Shown piece after piece: positions 1 to 7,313 of a DNA stretch of 64,000 nucleotides. A program made the position numbers and the translations under genes. The DNA lies in contig NZ_FQVU01000005.1 of assembly GCF_900129455.1 (NCBI RefSeq), positions 1 through 64,000 on the forward strand, read 5' to 3'. The notes beneath the pieces are model-generated. The model was given only the letters and a program-made list of their open reading frames with translations, did not search any database and was not told the origin of the DNA. Every line of letters starts with the position of its first letter. The first letter of the stretch is position 1. The stretch is from Jatrophihabitans endophyticus. Lineage in GTDB: Bacteria; Actinomycetota; Actinomycetes; Mycobacteriales; Jatrophihabitantaceae.

Positions 1-962
1 TCGGCGGTGGCGGTGGCGACGGCGGATTGGCGGGAGGTGTCCTCGGCCGAGGAGGCGATCTGGGCGGAGGTCGCCGACAGCTCCTCGGCCGACCCCGCGA
101 GCGAGTCCGCGTTCTCGACGACGGTCGACATCACCTGACGCAGGTTGGCGACGGCGGCGTCGAGCGAGGCGCCCATGCGGCCGAGCTCGTCGTTGCTGGT
201 GAGTCCGGCGCTCGCGTTGAGGTTGCCCGCGGCCAGGGCCTCGGTCGCCTCCTGCACCTTGCGGGTGTTGCGGGCGATCGCGGTGGCGACCAGGTAGCCG
301 AGCCCCAGGGCCAGCGCGATGCCGACCGCGAGCAGCACGACGGCGACGACGACCTGCGAGTGGTACGCCGCCTGGGCCTGCTTGTCCCGGTCGGCTGCTT
401 CGGCCGACTCCGACGTCACGAGGTTGTCGAGAGTGGTGGCGAGCTTGTCGCTGATCGGCGACACCTTGGCCTTGTTCACGCTCAGCCACTCCGCGCGCTT
501 GCCGGCGAGGGCGAGCGGCTCGAGCAGCGTCTTCTGCGCCGCCATGTAGTTCGTGGCCAGCGCCTGGACCCGCTTGACCGACGCGACGTACGAGGCGTCC
601 GGGTTGGAGGCGAGGAAAGCGTCCAGGGTCTTGGTGAACACCGCGTAGTCGGCGTTCATCTTGTCGATCGCGGTCTGCGCGTCGGTGCGGGTGGACGCGA
701 GGGGCGCGCCGCGCGCGTCCACGCGGACGGTGAGGAACGCGGCCCGGATCTCGCCGGCCTGCGCGACCCCCAGGGTGTTCTCCTGGTAGATCGAGTGGCC
801 GCGGTCGGCGACGTCGCCCAGCGAGCGGATGCCCAGGACGCCCACGATCACGGCGACCAGGCACGCCAGCGCGACGGCGGCGAGGATCTTGACCTTGACG
901 CCGCGATCGGCGAACCAGCGCGTGGCGCTGCCCTTGCGTGACGTGCTCTGTGCTGCGGACAT
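1..962 (-). CDS. Methyl-accepting chemotaxis protein (3' end outside window)
   Basis: Chemoreceptor that senses a ligand outside the membrane and signals to CheA/CheW. The visible N-terminal 320 residues show a basic cytoplasmic start, a first membrane segment at about 26-46, a periplasmic four-helix-bundle type sensor of about 150 residues, a second membrane segment at about 199-222, then a HAMP domain with the usual NDELG motif, and the start of the coiled-coil signalling region (AEELSATSAQIASSAE). The gene runs off the left edge, so the signalling tip is not seen. The ATG at 962 has GAGAGG just upstream. A motility-sigma-like promoter lies at 1014-1040. The family assignment is firm; the ligand is unknown. 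It implies that the organism is motile. Confidence 0.9.
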   Translation of the reverse strand, partial: MSAAQSTSRKGSATRWFADRGVKVKILAAVALACLVAVIVGVLGIRSLGDVADRGHSIYQENTLGVAQAGEIRAAFLTVRVDARGAPLASTRTDAQTAIDKMNADYAVFTKTLDAFLASNPDASYVASVKRVQALATNYMAAQKTLLEPLALAGKRAEWLSVNKAKVSPISDKLATTLDNLVTSESAEAADRDKQAQAAYHSQVVVAVVLLAVGIALALGLGYLVATAIARNTRKVQEATEALAAGNLNASAGLTSNDELGRMGASLDAAVANLRQVMSTVVENADSLAGSAEELSATSAQIASSAEDTSRQSAVATATA

Positions 963-1013
963 CTCGACCTCTCACGGACCCCGACCCGAGCACACGCCCG
1001 GCTGTTGTCGGTC

Positions 1014-1040
1014 TGATCGGTTGCGCACAGCAGGAGTTGA
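1014..1040 (-). promoter_or_regulatory. Probable FliA/WhiG-type promoter of the chemoreceptor gene
   Basis: On the minus strand TCAA (1040-1037) is followed after 15 bases by ACCGATCA (1021-1014). This matches the motility sigma pattern TCAA-N15-GCCGATAA at the whole -35 and at six of eight -10 positions. It sits about 50 nt upstream of the chemoreceptor start, and a chemoreceptor is a typical FliA target. Inferred from pattern and context only. Confidence 0.5.
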
Positions 1041-1064
1041 GAGGTAAACGAAGTTGATGTTCGG

Positions 1065-2354
1065 TCAGCGAACGGTACGCACCTTGTAGGTCGATATGGC
1101 ACCCAGCAGTGCGGTACACCCCACAGTTGCGAACAGGGCGGGGTACCCGTGGCCGGCGCCGTCGATGAGCAGGCCGGCCAGCAGCGGCGCCACCGCCGGC
1201 GGCACGATGGTGCCGATGTTCATGACGCCGAGATCCTTGGCCCGGCTGCGCGCGTCGGGCAGCACCTGGGTGATCAGGGCCTGGTCGACCGACATGTACG
1301 CGCCGAAACCGCCACCCAGCATCGCGGCGGCGACGAAGGCGACGCCGGGGCCGGGGAACGCCGCGAGCAGGAAACCGGCCAGCGCCTGGAGGACGCCGGC
1401 CACCGCCACGAAGATCCGTCGCCGCCCGGATCGGTCGGACAGCACGCCGGCCACGTAGGTCGTGACCAGCGCTGCCACCAGGTAGACGACGGTGAGGGCG
1501 AGCAGCGTGCCGTCCGGGTCGGCGACCCGCAGGGCGTCGGTGAGGAAGTAGAGCAGGTAGCACGTGCCCAGTGAGTTGCCGAGGTTGACCAGCAGTCGTC
1601 CCCCGAAGGCCCACGCGAAGTCGGGGTGGGCGCGGACGTCGATGCGCAGGGAGCCGACGACCTGACGCAGCCGCAGCACCTCGCCGGGCGCCGGCGGAAC
1701 CTCGACGTAGTGGCGGACGAACGGCACGGTGAGCACCAGCAGCGCGGCCGCGATCACGACGTACCCCTCGAGCGAGGTCAGGCCCAGCGCGGCCACCACC
1801 GCGATGCCGAGGACGACGCCGAGGGCCTGGGGAGCGTAGACGGCGCTGGAGATCATCCCGCGCTGCCGGCCGGGGACACGGTCGACGACGACCGCGGTGA
1901 GCCCGGCGGTGGCGGCACTGAGCCCGAGCATGCTGAACGACCACGCGAGGGCGAGGCTGCCCCAGTGCGTCTGCAGGCCGGTGAGCACCAGCCCCGCGGC
2001 GAACAGGACCGTACCCCCGGCGATCCACGCGCGGCGGCGACCGAACCGGGAGCGGCTGCGGTCCGACAGTGCGCCGCAGATCGGCAGCGCCAGCAGCGCG
2101 ATCGCGCCCGAGACCCCGTTGATCACCGCGAAGTCGCGGACCTTGGCCGCCGGGTCGATGCGGGCCAGCTGGTCGGGCAGCAGCAGCTGGATCGGCACCA
2201 GGTTGGCCATCCAGAAGCCCAGCCACGCGACGCCGAAACGGACGGTCCAACCGCGGCCGACACGCTCGGTCGCGTCCGACGCGGCGTCCGCCGCGGACGG
2301 CACCACGGTGCCACCCACGGCGGGCGGGACGATCGGCTCGAGCTCGGCGGGCAT
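1065..2354 (-). CDS. MFS transporter
   Basis: Major facilitator superfamily permease of 429 residues. It has about 12 hydrophobic segments and the cytoplasmic loop motif between helices 2 and 3 (CGALSDRSRSRFGRRRAW, the G-x-x-x-D-R-x-G-R-R pattern), repeated in weaker form in the second half (AGVLSDRSGRRR). The N-terminus has a 40-residue soluble extension rich in Ala, Val and Pro. A GAGGA ribosome site precedes the ATG. It lies alone between the chemoreceptor and the sigma-factor pair. The substrate cannot be told from sequence; sugar or drug efflux are both possible. Confidence 0.85.
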   Translation of the reverse strand: MPAELEPIVPPAVGGTVVPSAADAASDATERVGRGWTVRFGVAWLGFWMANLVPIQLLLPDQLARIDPAAKVRDFAVINGVSGAIALLALPICGALSDRSRSRFGRRRAWIAGGTVLFAAGLVLTGLQTHWGSLALAWSFSMLGLSAATAGLTAVVVDRVPGRQRGMISSAVYAPQALGVVLGIAVVAALGLTSLEGYVVIAAALLVLTVPFVRHYVEVPPAPGEVLRLRQVVGSLRIDVRAHPDFAWAFGGRLLVNLGNSLGTCYLLYFLTDALRVADPDGTLLALTVVYLVAALVTTYVAGVLSDRSGRRRIFVAVAGVLQALAGFLLAAFPGPGVAFVAAAMLGGGFGAYMSVDQALITQVLPDARSRAKDLGVMNIGTIVPPAVAPLLAGLLIDGAGHGYPALFATVGCTALLGAISTYKVRTVR

Positions 2355-2404
2355 CGTTCCTCGTCTCGCCTCGGGGACCGATGCGAGGTTAGAGCACGAG
2401 ACCG

Positions 2405-3571
2405 CTACGGGACGGCCTGCTCGGCCGCGACGGGCTGCGCGGCGTGCCAGGTGACGCCCGCGAGGATGCGGTCGAGCGCGGTGCGCTGTGCGCGCGTGAT
2501 CTCGTCGCTGCTCCCGGGCGCGGCGAGCTGGAACCCGACCACCGTCCGCGGGCCGACCAGGGTCGCGGCGACCGCGTACCTGCTCACGACGTAGGTCGGC
2601 TTGCCGTCCACGGTCCGCCGGACGCTCGCGTACCGGTCGAAACCGTCGACGTCGTCGAGCTTTTCGCCGACGAAGATCACGACCGACCCGGTCTGCCTCG
2701 ACTCGAGGACCAACCGCGTGGGGTAGTCGCCGGTCGCGTCCGCATAGGTCTCGGTGACCCGGCTGCCGGGCGGTGCGTAGCTCAGTCGGAACGGCACCGG
2801 GAAGGGGGCCGTCTCGTCCGGCCGGACCGCACGCGCCACCGCGAGCAGTTGGGCGTCGGTGCTGGTCGCGCTCGTCCGGCCCTGCACGAGGACCCAGCGG
2901 CCGCGGGGCGAGCGGAAGGCGAGCGTCGGGTACTCGTGGCCGCCTTCACCCTGCAGTTCGACGTCGCCGAGGTAGGCGGTCCTGCCGTCGAGATCGACCT
3001 TGCGCCCCCCGGTGACGGTGCCGCTCGCGAGGTGGTCCCACACCGTCACGTAGGTCTGGTACGGCGAGCCGCCGTTGTCGCCGGCGATGGTCCCGTCGTC
3101 GCCCTTCTTGCGGAGGGCGACCGAGCGGTAGCCGGGACGGGACTCCCGGGACGCCACCGTGTAGCCGCTCGGTGTGTCCATGGCGAACCAGGTCAGCGAC
3201 GCCGACCGGGTGACCCGGTCGACCGCGGGCGCCGGACGGGGCGTCGTGGTCGTCGGCGTGCCGGTGTGCGCCGGCGGGGCCGTCCGCTCGCCGTTCGAGT
3301 CGTGGACGGCGACGACGATGCCCGCGGCGGTGAGGACGGCCACGACGGCGGCCGCGGCCGCGAGCAGCGGCGAGCGGTTCGCGGTACGGCGTGCGGCGCG
3401 GTGGCGCTCGCGGCGAGGGGCGAGGGTGACGACGTCGGGCGCGTGCTGCTCGTCGCCACCCCGTTCGAACGCGAACGTCGAGGCGGGGACGGCTCCGACG
3501 TCCTCGGCGCGGGCGCGCAGCATCGCGCGCAGGTCGTCCTCGAACGTGTCGCGGGTCTGGTTCGGGGTCAT
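2405..3571 (-). CDS. Single-pass membrane protein, probable partner of the ECF sigma factor
   Basis: A protein of 388 residues with a cytoplasmic N-terminal part of about 65 residues, one membrane segment at about 68-89 and a large extracytoplasmic domain after a Thr/Pro linker. Its ATG overlaps the stop of the upstream ECF sigma gene (ATGA at 3568-3571), so the two are translationally coupled. That arrangement and topology are typical of anti-sigma or sensor partners of SigE-family sigma factors in actinobacteria. No zinc-binding anti-sigma motif is visible, so the regulatory role is inferred from context. The outer domain is not recognised. Confidence 0.75.
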   Translation of the reverse strand: MTPNQTRDTFEDDLRAMLRARAEDVGAVPASTFAFERGGDEQHAPDVVTLAPRRERHRAARRTANRSPLLAAAAAVVAVLTAAGIVVAVHDSNGERTAPPAHTGTPTTTTPRPAPAVDRVTRSASLTWFAMDTPSGYTVASRESRPGYRSVALRKKGDDGTIAGDNGGSPYQTYVTVWDHLASGTVTGGRKVDLDGRTAYLGDVELQGEGGHEYPTLAFRSPRGRWVLVQGRTSATSTDAQLLAVARAVRPDETAPFPVPFRLSYAPPGSRVTETYADATGDYPTRLVLESRQTGSVVIFVGEKLDDVDGFDRYASVRRTVDGKPTYVVSRYAVAATLVGPRTVVGFQLAAPGSSDEITRAQRTALDRILAGVTWHAAQPVAAEQAVP

Positions 3572-4161
3572 CGGGCACCACCCTCGGTGTCGTCGTTCAG
3601 GGTGTGGTCGTCGCGCAGGGTGTGGTCGTCGTTCAGGGTGCGGTCGTCGTTCAGGGTGTGGTCGTCGCGCAGGGTGCGGAGACCACGGGCGGCGAGGCTG
3701 CGGACGGTGGCCCGCCGGCAGCCGATGGCGTCGGCGATCTCGGGGTCCGCGGCGTCGGCGTAGTAGCGCAGCACCAGCACCGTCCGCTGCCGGGCCGGTA
3801 GTCGACGCATGGCCTGCCACAGCACGTCGCGCTCGGCGGCGGCGGTGACGTCGTCGGCACTCGCGACGTCCGGCCGGTCGTGGACGCGCTCGACGGCGAC
3901 CTCGGTGCTCGACGCGCGACGCGCCCACGAGATGTTGTGGTTGGCGAGGGCTCGCCGCGCGTACCCGACGGGGTTGTCGAGGGGCAGCTCGTCGCCGAAG
4001 CGGCGGTGCATCGCGAGGAACACCTCCTGCAGCAGGTCCTCGGCGCGGTGCCTGTCCCCGGACAGCAGGTAGGCGAACCGCAGCAGCTCCGGGGCCGCCG
4101 ACCGGGCGAACGCAGACAGCGAACTGGACCCGGCCGTGGGCAGTGGGGATTCGGTGGCCAT
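3568..4161 (-). CDS. SigE-family ECF RNA polymerase sigma factor
   Basis: Extracytoplasmic-function sigma factor of 197 residues. Region 2 is at about 21-85 (LLRFAYLLSGDRHRAEDLLQ) and region 4 at about 115-165 (LPARQRTVLVLRYYADAADP). The ATG at 4161 has a weak GAGAG upstream; longer in-frame extensions run into the antisense of the next gene and are not supported. The last 30 residues are an in-frame hexapeptide repeat (DDHTLN-like) encoded by five 18-bp tandem repeats at 3589-3678, which is unusual for this family. It is coupled to the downstream membrane protein that probably controls it. Confidence 0.88.
   Translation of the reverse strand: MATESPLPTAGSSSLSAFARSAAPELLRFAYLLSGDRHRAEDLLQEVFLAMHRRFGDELPLDNPVGYARRALANHNISWARRASSTEVAVERVHDRPDVASADDVTAAAERDVLWQAMRRLPARQRTVLVLRYYADAADPEIADAIGCRRATVRSLAARGLRTLRDDHTLNDDRTLNDDHTLRDDHTLNDDTEGGAR
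3589..3678 (+). repeat. Five 18-bp tandem repeats in the sigma factor 3' end
   Basis: Five head-to-tail units of the form GTCGTCGTTCAGGGTGTG, at 3589, 3607, 3625, 3643 and 3661. They differ only at the GTT/GCG and TGTG/TGCG positions. The length is a multiple of three, so copy-number change would keep the reading frame and alter only the length of the sigma factor tail. Confidence 0.9.
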
Positions 4162-4235
4162 CGCTCTCACGCCCCGTACGACGCGGTCATGGCGCGAAAG
4201 TGTTGCAGCCCCCGGTCGTCCGTCCGCCAGGCGCG

Positions 4236-5174
4236 TCAGAACGTGAGCACGATGCGCCCTCGCACGCCGCCGGCCTCGAGCCGCCGGTGCGCCTCGGCGG
4301 CCTGTGTCGCGGGCAGCTGCGCGGCCACGCGCAACGTCACCGCGCCCGCCTCGACCTGCCGTCGCAGCTCGTCGAGCTTCTCGTGCTCGGTCGCATAGCT
4401 GCGCACGAGCACGGGGATCACCCGGACGCGCGTCTGCCGGCCGCCGTCCCACCCACGGACGGTGGCGACCCGGCCGCCGTCGGTGACCGCGCCCAGCACG
4501 GCGTCGCCCTGGACCGCGCCGTCGCACAGCCCGTCCACGCCGTCCGGGTACCGCTCGCGGACGGCGTCGGCGAACCCGTCACCGCGACGGACGACGAGGT
4601 CGGCACCGAGGGAGCGCACGAGCTCCTCGTCCTGCTCGGCGGCGTCGGCGACGACGGTCAACCCCGCCGCCTTGCCGAGCTGCACCGCGTAGCCGCCGAA
4701 GGCGCCGGCCGCGCCGGTGACCGCGAGGGTCTGCCCCGGGGCGAGGCCGAGCGTGTCGAGCGCGAGCCGCGCGGTCAGCCCGTTCATCGGCAGCGTGGCG
4801 GCCTCGGCGTCGCTCGCCCCGGCCGGGACGGCCACGACCGACCGGGCCGGCAGGACGAGGTCGCTGCGGTAGCCGCCGTGGGCGCCGGCCGGTACCACGA
4901 TGGCCATGACCCGGTCGCCGACGGCGACGCCGGTGACGACCTCCGCGCCGACCTCGACGACCTCGCCCGCGACGTCCATGCCCGGCACCGCCCCCGGCGG
5001 CTGCGCCTCGTCCTCGTCGTCGCGGGCGCCGGCACGCAGCAGCGTGTCGGTCGGGCTCACCGCCGCCGCCGTCACCCGCAGCCGGACGTCGCCCGGCCCG
5101 AGGGGTTCGGCCGGCGCGTCGAGCTCGTGCAGGGCCTCGGGTCCGCCGTAGGTGGTCACGCCGATCGTCGTCAT
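4236..5174 (-). CDS. Zinc-free alcohol dehydrogenase/quinone oxidoreductase family enzyme
   Basis: NAD(P)H-dependent oxidoreductase of the medium-chain dehydrogenase superfamily, 312 residues. The N-terminal GroES-like half contains PGMDVAGEVVEVGAEV, and the Rossmann half carries the nucleotide-binding signature LAVTGAAGAFGGYAVQLGK. Structural zinc ligands are absent, as in zeta-crystallin-type quinone reductases. The ATG is preceded by AGGGA. It is a diverged relative of the enzyme at 5405-6349, which suggests an old local duplication. The substrate is unknown; detoxification of quinones or enones is a reasonable guess. Confidence 0.87.
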   Translation of the reverse strand: MTTIGVTTYGGPEALHELDAPAEPLGPGDVRLRVTAAAVSPTDTLLRAGARDDEDEAQPPGAVPGMDVAGEVVEVGAEVVTGVAVGDRVMAIVVPAGAHGGYRSDLVLPARSVVAVPAGASDAEAATLPMNGLTARLALDTLGLAPGQTLAVTGAAGAFGGYAVQLGKAAGLTVVADAAEQDEELVRSLGADLVVRRGDGFADAVRERYPDGVDGLCDGAVQGDAVLGAVTDGGRVATVRGWDGGRQTRVRVIPVLVRSYATEHEKLDELRRQVEAGAVTLRVAAQLPATQAAEAHRRLEAGGVRGRIVLTF

Positions 5175-5244
5175 GGTCCCTGGCCTACCCCGCCGGTCGG
5201 TCGTCGGTCGTGCACTACCGGCCGGTAGCGGGTAGGCCACGGCC

Positions 5245-5388
5245 ATGCTGCTGATCCTGCTGCTCGTCCTCGCCGTCGTCACCGGGGTGCTCGGCGCCGT
5301 CATCAAGGGCGCGTTCTGGCTGTTCATCATCACCGCCCTGCTGTTGGTCGGCGCGTTCGTCGCCGGCAAGGCCCGCTCCCGCGCCTGA
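5245..5388 (+). CDS. Small hydrophobic membrane protein
   Basis: A 47-residue open frame between two convergent-sense oxidoreductases. The sequence starts MLLILLLVLAVVTGVLG, has two membrane-spanning stretches (about 2-20 and 23-42) split by one Lys, and ends with a basic tail (GKARSRA). Small proteins of this type are widespread in actinobacteria under the name hydrophobic protein, with no known role. No clear ribosome site was seen, which lowers confidence. Confidence 0.6.
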   Translation: MLLILLLVLAVVTGVLGAVIKGAFWLFIITALLLVGAFVAGKARSRA

Positions 5389-5404
5389 TCCGTCCGCCGG
5401 CGGT

Positions 5405-6349
5405 TCAGTCGCCTGCGGCCAGGACGACGACCTTGCCCGCGAGGGTGCCGGCGGCGGCCCGCGCGTGGATGTCGGCGAGCTCGGCCAGCGCGACCCGCTC
5501 GGTGACCTCGACGGTCAGCTCGCCGCGGTCCACCCGGGCCACGAGCTCGGCCAGTTGGTCGGCATCGCTGCGGACGAACAGGTCGATGCCGCGCACACCG
5601 CGGGCGTCGTCGGTCGGCGCGGGCATCCACACGGTGGTGCTGACGACGACGCCACCGTCGCCCACCAGCGCGGCCAGCGTCGCGAACTGCTCGGGGCTGA
5701 TGGGCGCGAGGTTGAGCAGGACGTCGACCGGCTCGCCGACCGTGCTCGCCACGTCGGTGCTCGTGTAGTCGACGACCTCGTCCGCGCCCGCCGCCCGCAC
5801 GTCGGCGCTGGTGCGCGGGCTGGACGTCGCGATCACGTACGCGCCGGCGGCCTTGGCAAGCTGGACGGCGTAACTGCCCACGGCTCCGCTCGCGCCGTTG
5901 ACCAGGATCCGCTGGCCCGCCTCGAGCCGGGCGTGGTCGAACAGTGCTTGGTACGCGGTGAGGCCGACGAGCGGCAGCGCCGCGGCGTCGGCGAGCGGGA
6001 TGGCGGTCGGTGCCGTCGCCAGGCTCGCCGCGGGGGCCACCACGTACTCGGCCGCCGCGCCGTCGACGACGAAGGGCAGGAAGCCGACGACCTGGTCGCC
6101 GACGGCCCACCCGGTGACGCCGGTGCCGAGGGCGTCGACCGTGCCGGCGACGTCGAGGCCCGGGACGTGCGGGAACGTGACCGGCATCGGGCCCTGCATC
6201 AGCCCGGCGCGGATGTTGCCGTCGACGCCGTTGAACGTCGTCGCGGCGACCCGGATGCGCACCTCGTCGGTACCGGGGACCGGCTGGTCGGCGTCCTCGT
6301 AGCGCAGGACGTCGGCGTCGCCGTACTCGTGGAATCGCACTGCCTTCAT
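5405..6349 (-). CDS. NADP-dependent quinone oxidoreductase-like enzyme
   Basis: Medium-chain reductase of 314 residues. It has the GroES-like entry domain (FPHVPGLDVAGTVDALG) and the nucleotide loop ILVNGASGAVGSYAVQLAKAAG, and like its neighbour lacks zinc ligands. AAGGAG lies seven bases before the ATG. It is divergently transcribed from the MarR gene at 6446, and two copies of an 18-bp operator lie between them. It is therefore very probably the target of that regulator, induced by an electrophile, quinone or aromatic compound. Confidence 0.9.
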   Translation of the reverse strand: MKAVRFHEYGDADVLRYEDADQPVPGTDEVRIRVAATTFNGVDGNIRAGLMQGPMPVTFPHVPGLDVAGTVDALGTGVTGWAVGDQVVGFLPFVVDGAAAEYVVAPAASLATAPTAIPLADAAALPLVGLTAYQALFDHARLEAGQRILVNGASGAVGSYAVQLAKAAGAYVIATSSPRTSADVRAAGADEVVDYTSTDVASTVGEPVDVLLNLAPISPEQFATLAALVGDGGVVVSTTVWMPAPTDDARGVRGIDLFVRSDADQLAELVARVDRGELTVEVTERVALAELADIHARAAAGTLAGKVVVLAAGD

Positions 6350-6374
6350 GTCGGCTCCTTGCTCGGATCGGATG

Positions 6375-6392
6375 TGCTTCGAATCCGAAGCA
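6375..6392. promoter_or_regulatory. Palindromic operator 1 (MarR site)
   Basis: TGCTTCGAATCCGAAGCA is a near-perfect inverted repeat with arms TGCTTCG and CGAAGCA. It lies between the oxidoreductase and the MarR gene, nearer the oxidoreductase start. Confidence 0.7.
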
Positions 6393-6410
6393 CTAGAGAG
6401 ACCGTAGCAG

Positions 6411-6428
6411 TGCTGCGAATTCGAAGCA
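6411..6428. promoter_or_regulatory. Palindromic operator 2 (MarR site)
   Basis: TGCTGCGAATTCGAAGCA is a second copy of the same 18-bp palindrome with one mismatched pair, 36 bases from the first centre to centre. It lies just upstream of the -10 box of the MarR gene, where binding would block that promoter. Confidence 0.7.
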
Positions 6429-6433
6429 AGCTT

Positions 6434-6439
6434 TAGACT
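6434..6439 (+). promoter_or_regulatory. -10 box of the MarR gene, leaderless pattern
   Basis: TAGACT ends six bases before the ATG, so transcription should begin at or next to the start codon. No ribosome site is present. Confidence 0.5.
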
Positions 6440-6445
6440 GGGTCC

Positions 6446-6952
6446 ATGTCCGGACCGGAACCGACCCTGGAACCCGCGCAGCTGGGCGCCTACTTCGCGC
6501 TGATGGAGGTGGCGGGCCTGCTCCGGCACGGCGTGGAGCAGCAGCTGCGCGACGAGGGCGACCTCACCTACGTCCAGTTCCAGCTGCTCGCCCGCCTCGG
6601 GCTGGACTCGCCGACCGGCAGCCGACGGATGACCGACCTCGCCGACGGCCTCGTCTACAGCCGCAGCGGGCTCACCTACCAGGCGGGACTGCTCGAGCAG
6701 GCGGGGTTGGTCGAGCGCGGCCCGTCCCCGGACGACGAGCGCGGCGTCACCGTGACCATCACCGACGCCGGGCGCGCCCGGCTGGCCCGGGTGCTGCCCG
6801 GGCACGTCCACGTGCTGCGCGACCTGCTCTTCCAGCCGCTCGCCTCGACCGACGTCGACACCCTGGCCGCCCTGCTCGCACCCGTCCGCGACCACATGCG
6901 GGCCAGCCCGCCCCGCTCCGCCGCTCCGCGCCGCCGCAAGCGCAACGGCTGA
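6446..6952 (+). CDS. MarR-family transcriptional regulator
   Basis: Winged-helix repressor of 168 residues. The DNA-binding part is at about 45-105, with the recognition helix and wing around LADGLVYSRSGLTYQAGLLEQAG and DDERGVTVTITDAGR. Dimerisation helices flank it and the C-terminus is a basic tail. It is divergent from the oxidoreductase at 5405-6349. Two 18-bp palindromes in the intergenic region are probable operators for both genes, one of them overlapping its own promoter. The inducer is unknown. Confidence 0.9.
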   Translation: MSGPEPTLEPAQLGAYFALMEVAGLLRHGVEQQLRDEGDLTYVQFQLLARLGLDSPTGSRRMTDLADGLVYSRSGLTYQAGLLEQAGLVERGPSPDDERGVTVTITDAGRARLARVLPGHVHVLRDLLFQPLASTDVDTLAALLAPVRDHMRASPPRSAAPRRRKRNG

Positions 6953-7101
6953 TCCGCCGGGCGGCCCGTTCGCCGCTCGTCGGATGCCCGTGTGGCCCAT
7001 GCGCTCATGTGATGTCAGATGGCGACTTCGACGGCCCTCCCGGTTGGTTCATCGCGACGGCGCGACCTGCCTCGCCTCGACTCGGTCGAGCGGCCGGGTG
7101 A

Positions 7102-7146
7102 ATCGTGGACCGACACGCTCGCGGAGCGAGCAGATTCGTCCACGAT
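7102..7146 (-). terminator. Hairpin downstream of tRNA-Lys
   Basis: ATCGTGGAC (7102-7110) pairs perfectly with GTCCACGAT (7138-7146), and an inner GCTCGC/GCGAGC stem adds to it. It lies ten bases past the 3' end of tRNA-Lys on the minus strand and could end that transcript. There is no T-run. The outer arm resembles the hairpin at 52036-52082. Confidence 0.45.
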
Positions 7147-7155
7147 CGGGATCGG

Positions 7156-7228
7156 TGGGCCCCGTCGGGCTCGAACCGACGACCTACGGATTAAAAGTCC
7201 GCTGCTCTACCGACTGAGCTAGAGGCCC
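7156..7228 (-). tRNA. tRNA-Lys (anticodon TTT)
   Basis: A 73-base cloverleaf on the minus strand. The acceptor stem GGGCCTC pairs with GGGGCCC and is followed by discriminator A. The D-arm GCTC..GAGC, the anticodon loop CTTTTAA (anticodon TTT) and the T-arm with GGTTCGAGCC are all present. CCA is not encoded. Confidence 0.95.
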
Positions 7229-7313
7229 GTGTGGCGACCGGACGAGCCGGCCGCCGCGCTGCGTCGATCCTCCCAGAGCGGACGGCCGGGACGCGAGCGC
7301 ACCCGCCGCTGGT

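Noticed and set aside
27-941. 304-codon open frame on the plus strand at the left edge
   Set aside because: Mirror of the chemoreceptor gene, which has two membrane helices, HAMP and signalling motifs on the minus strand.
4236-6349. Recent gene duplication of the two quinone oxidoreductases
   Set aside because: They share fold and motifs, but sequences differ throughout; at best an ancient relation.
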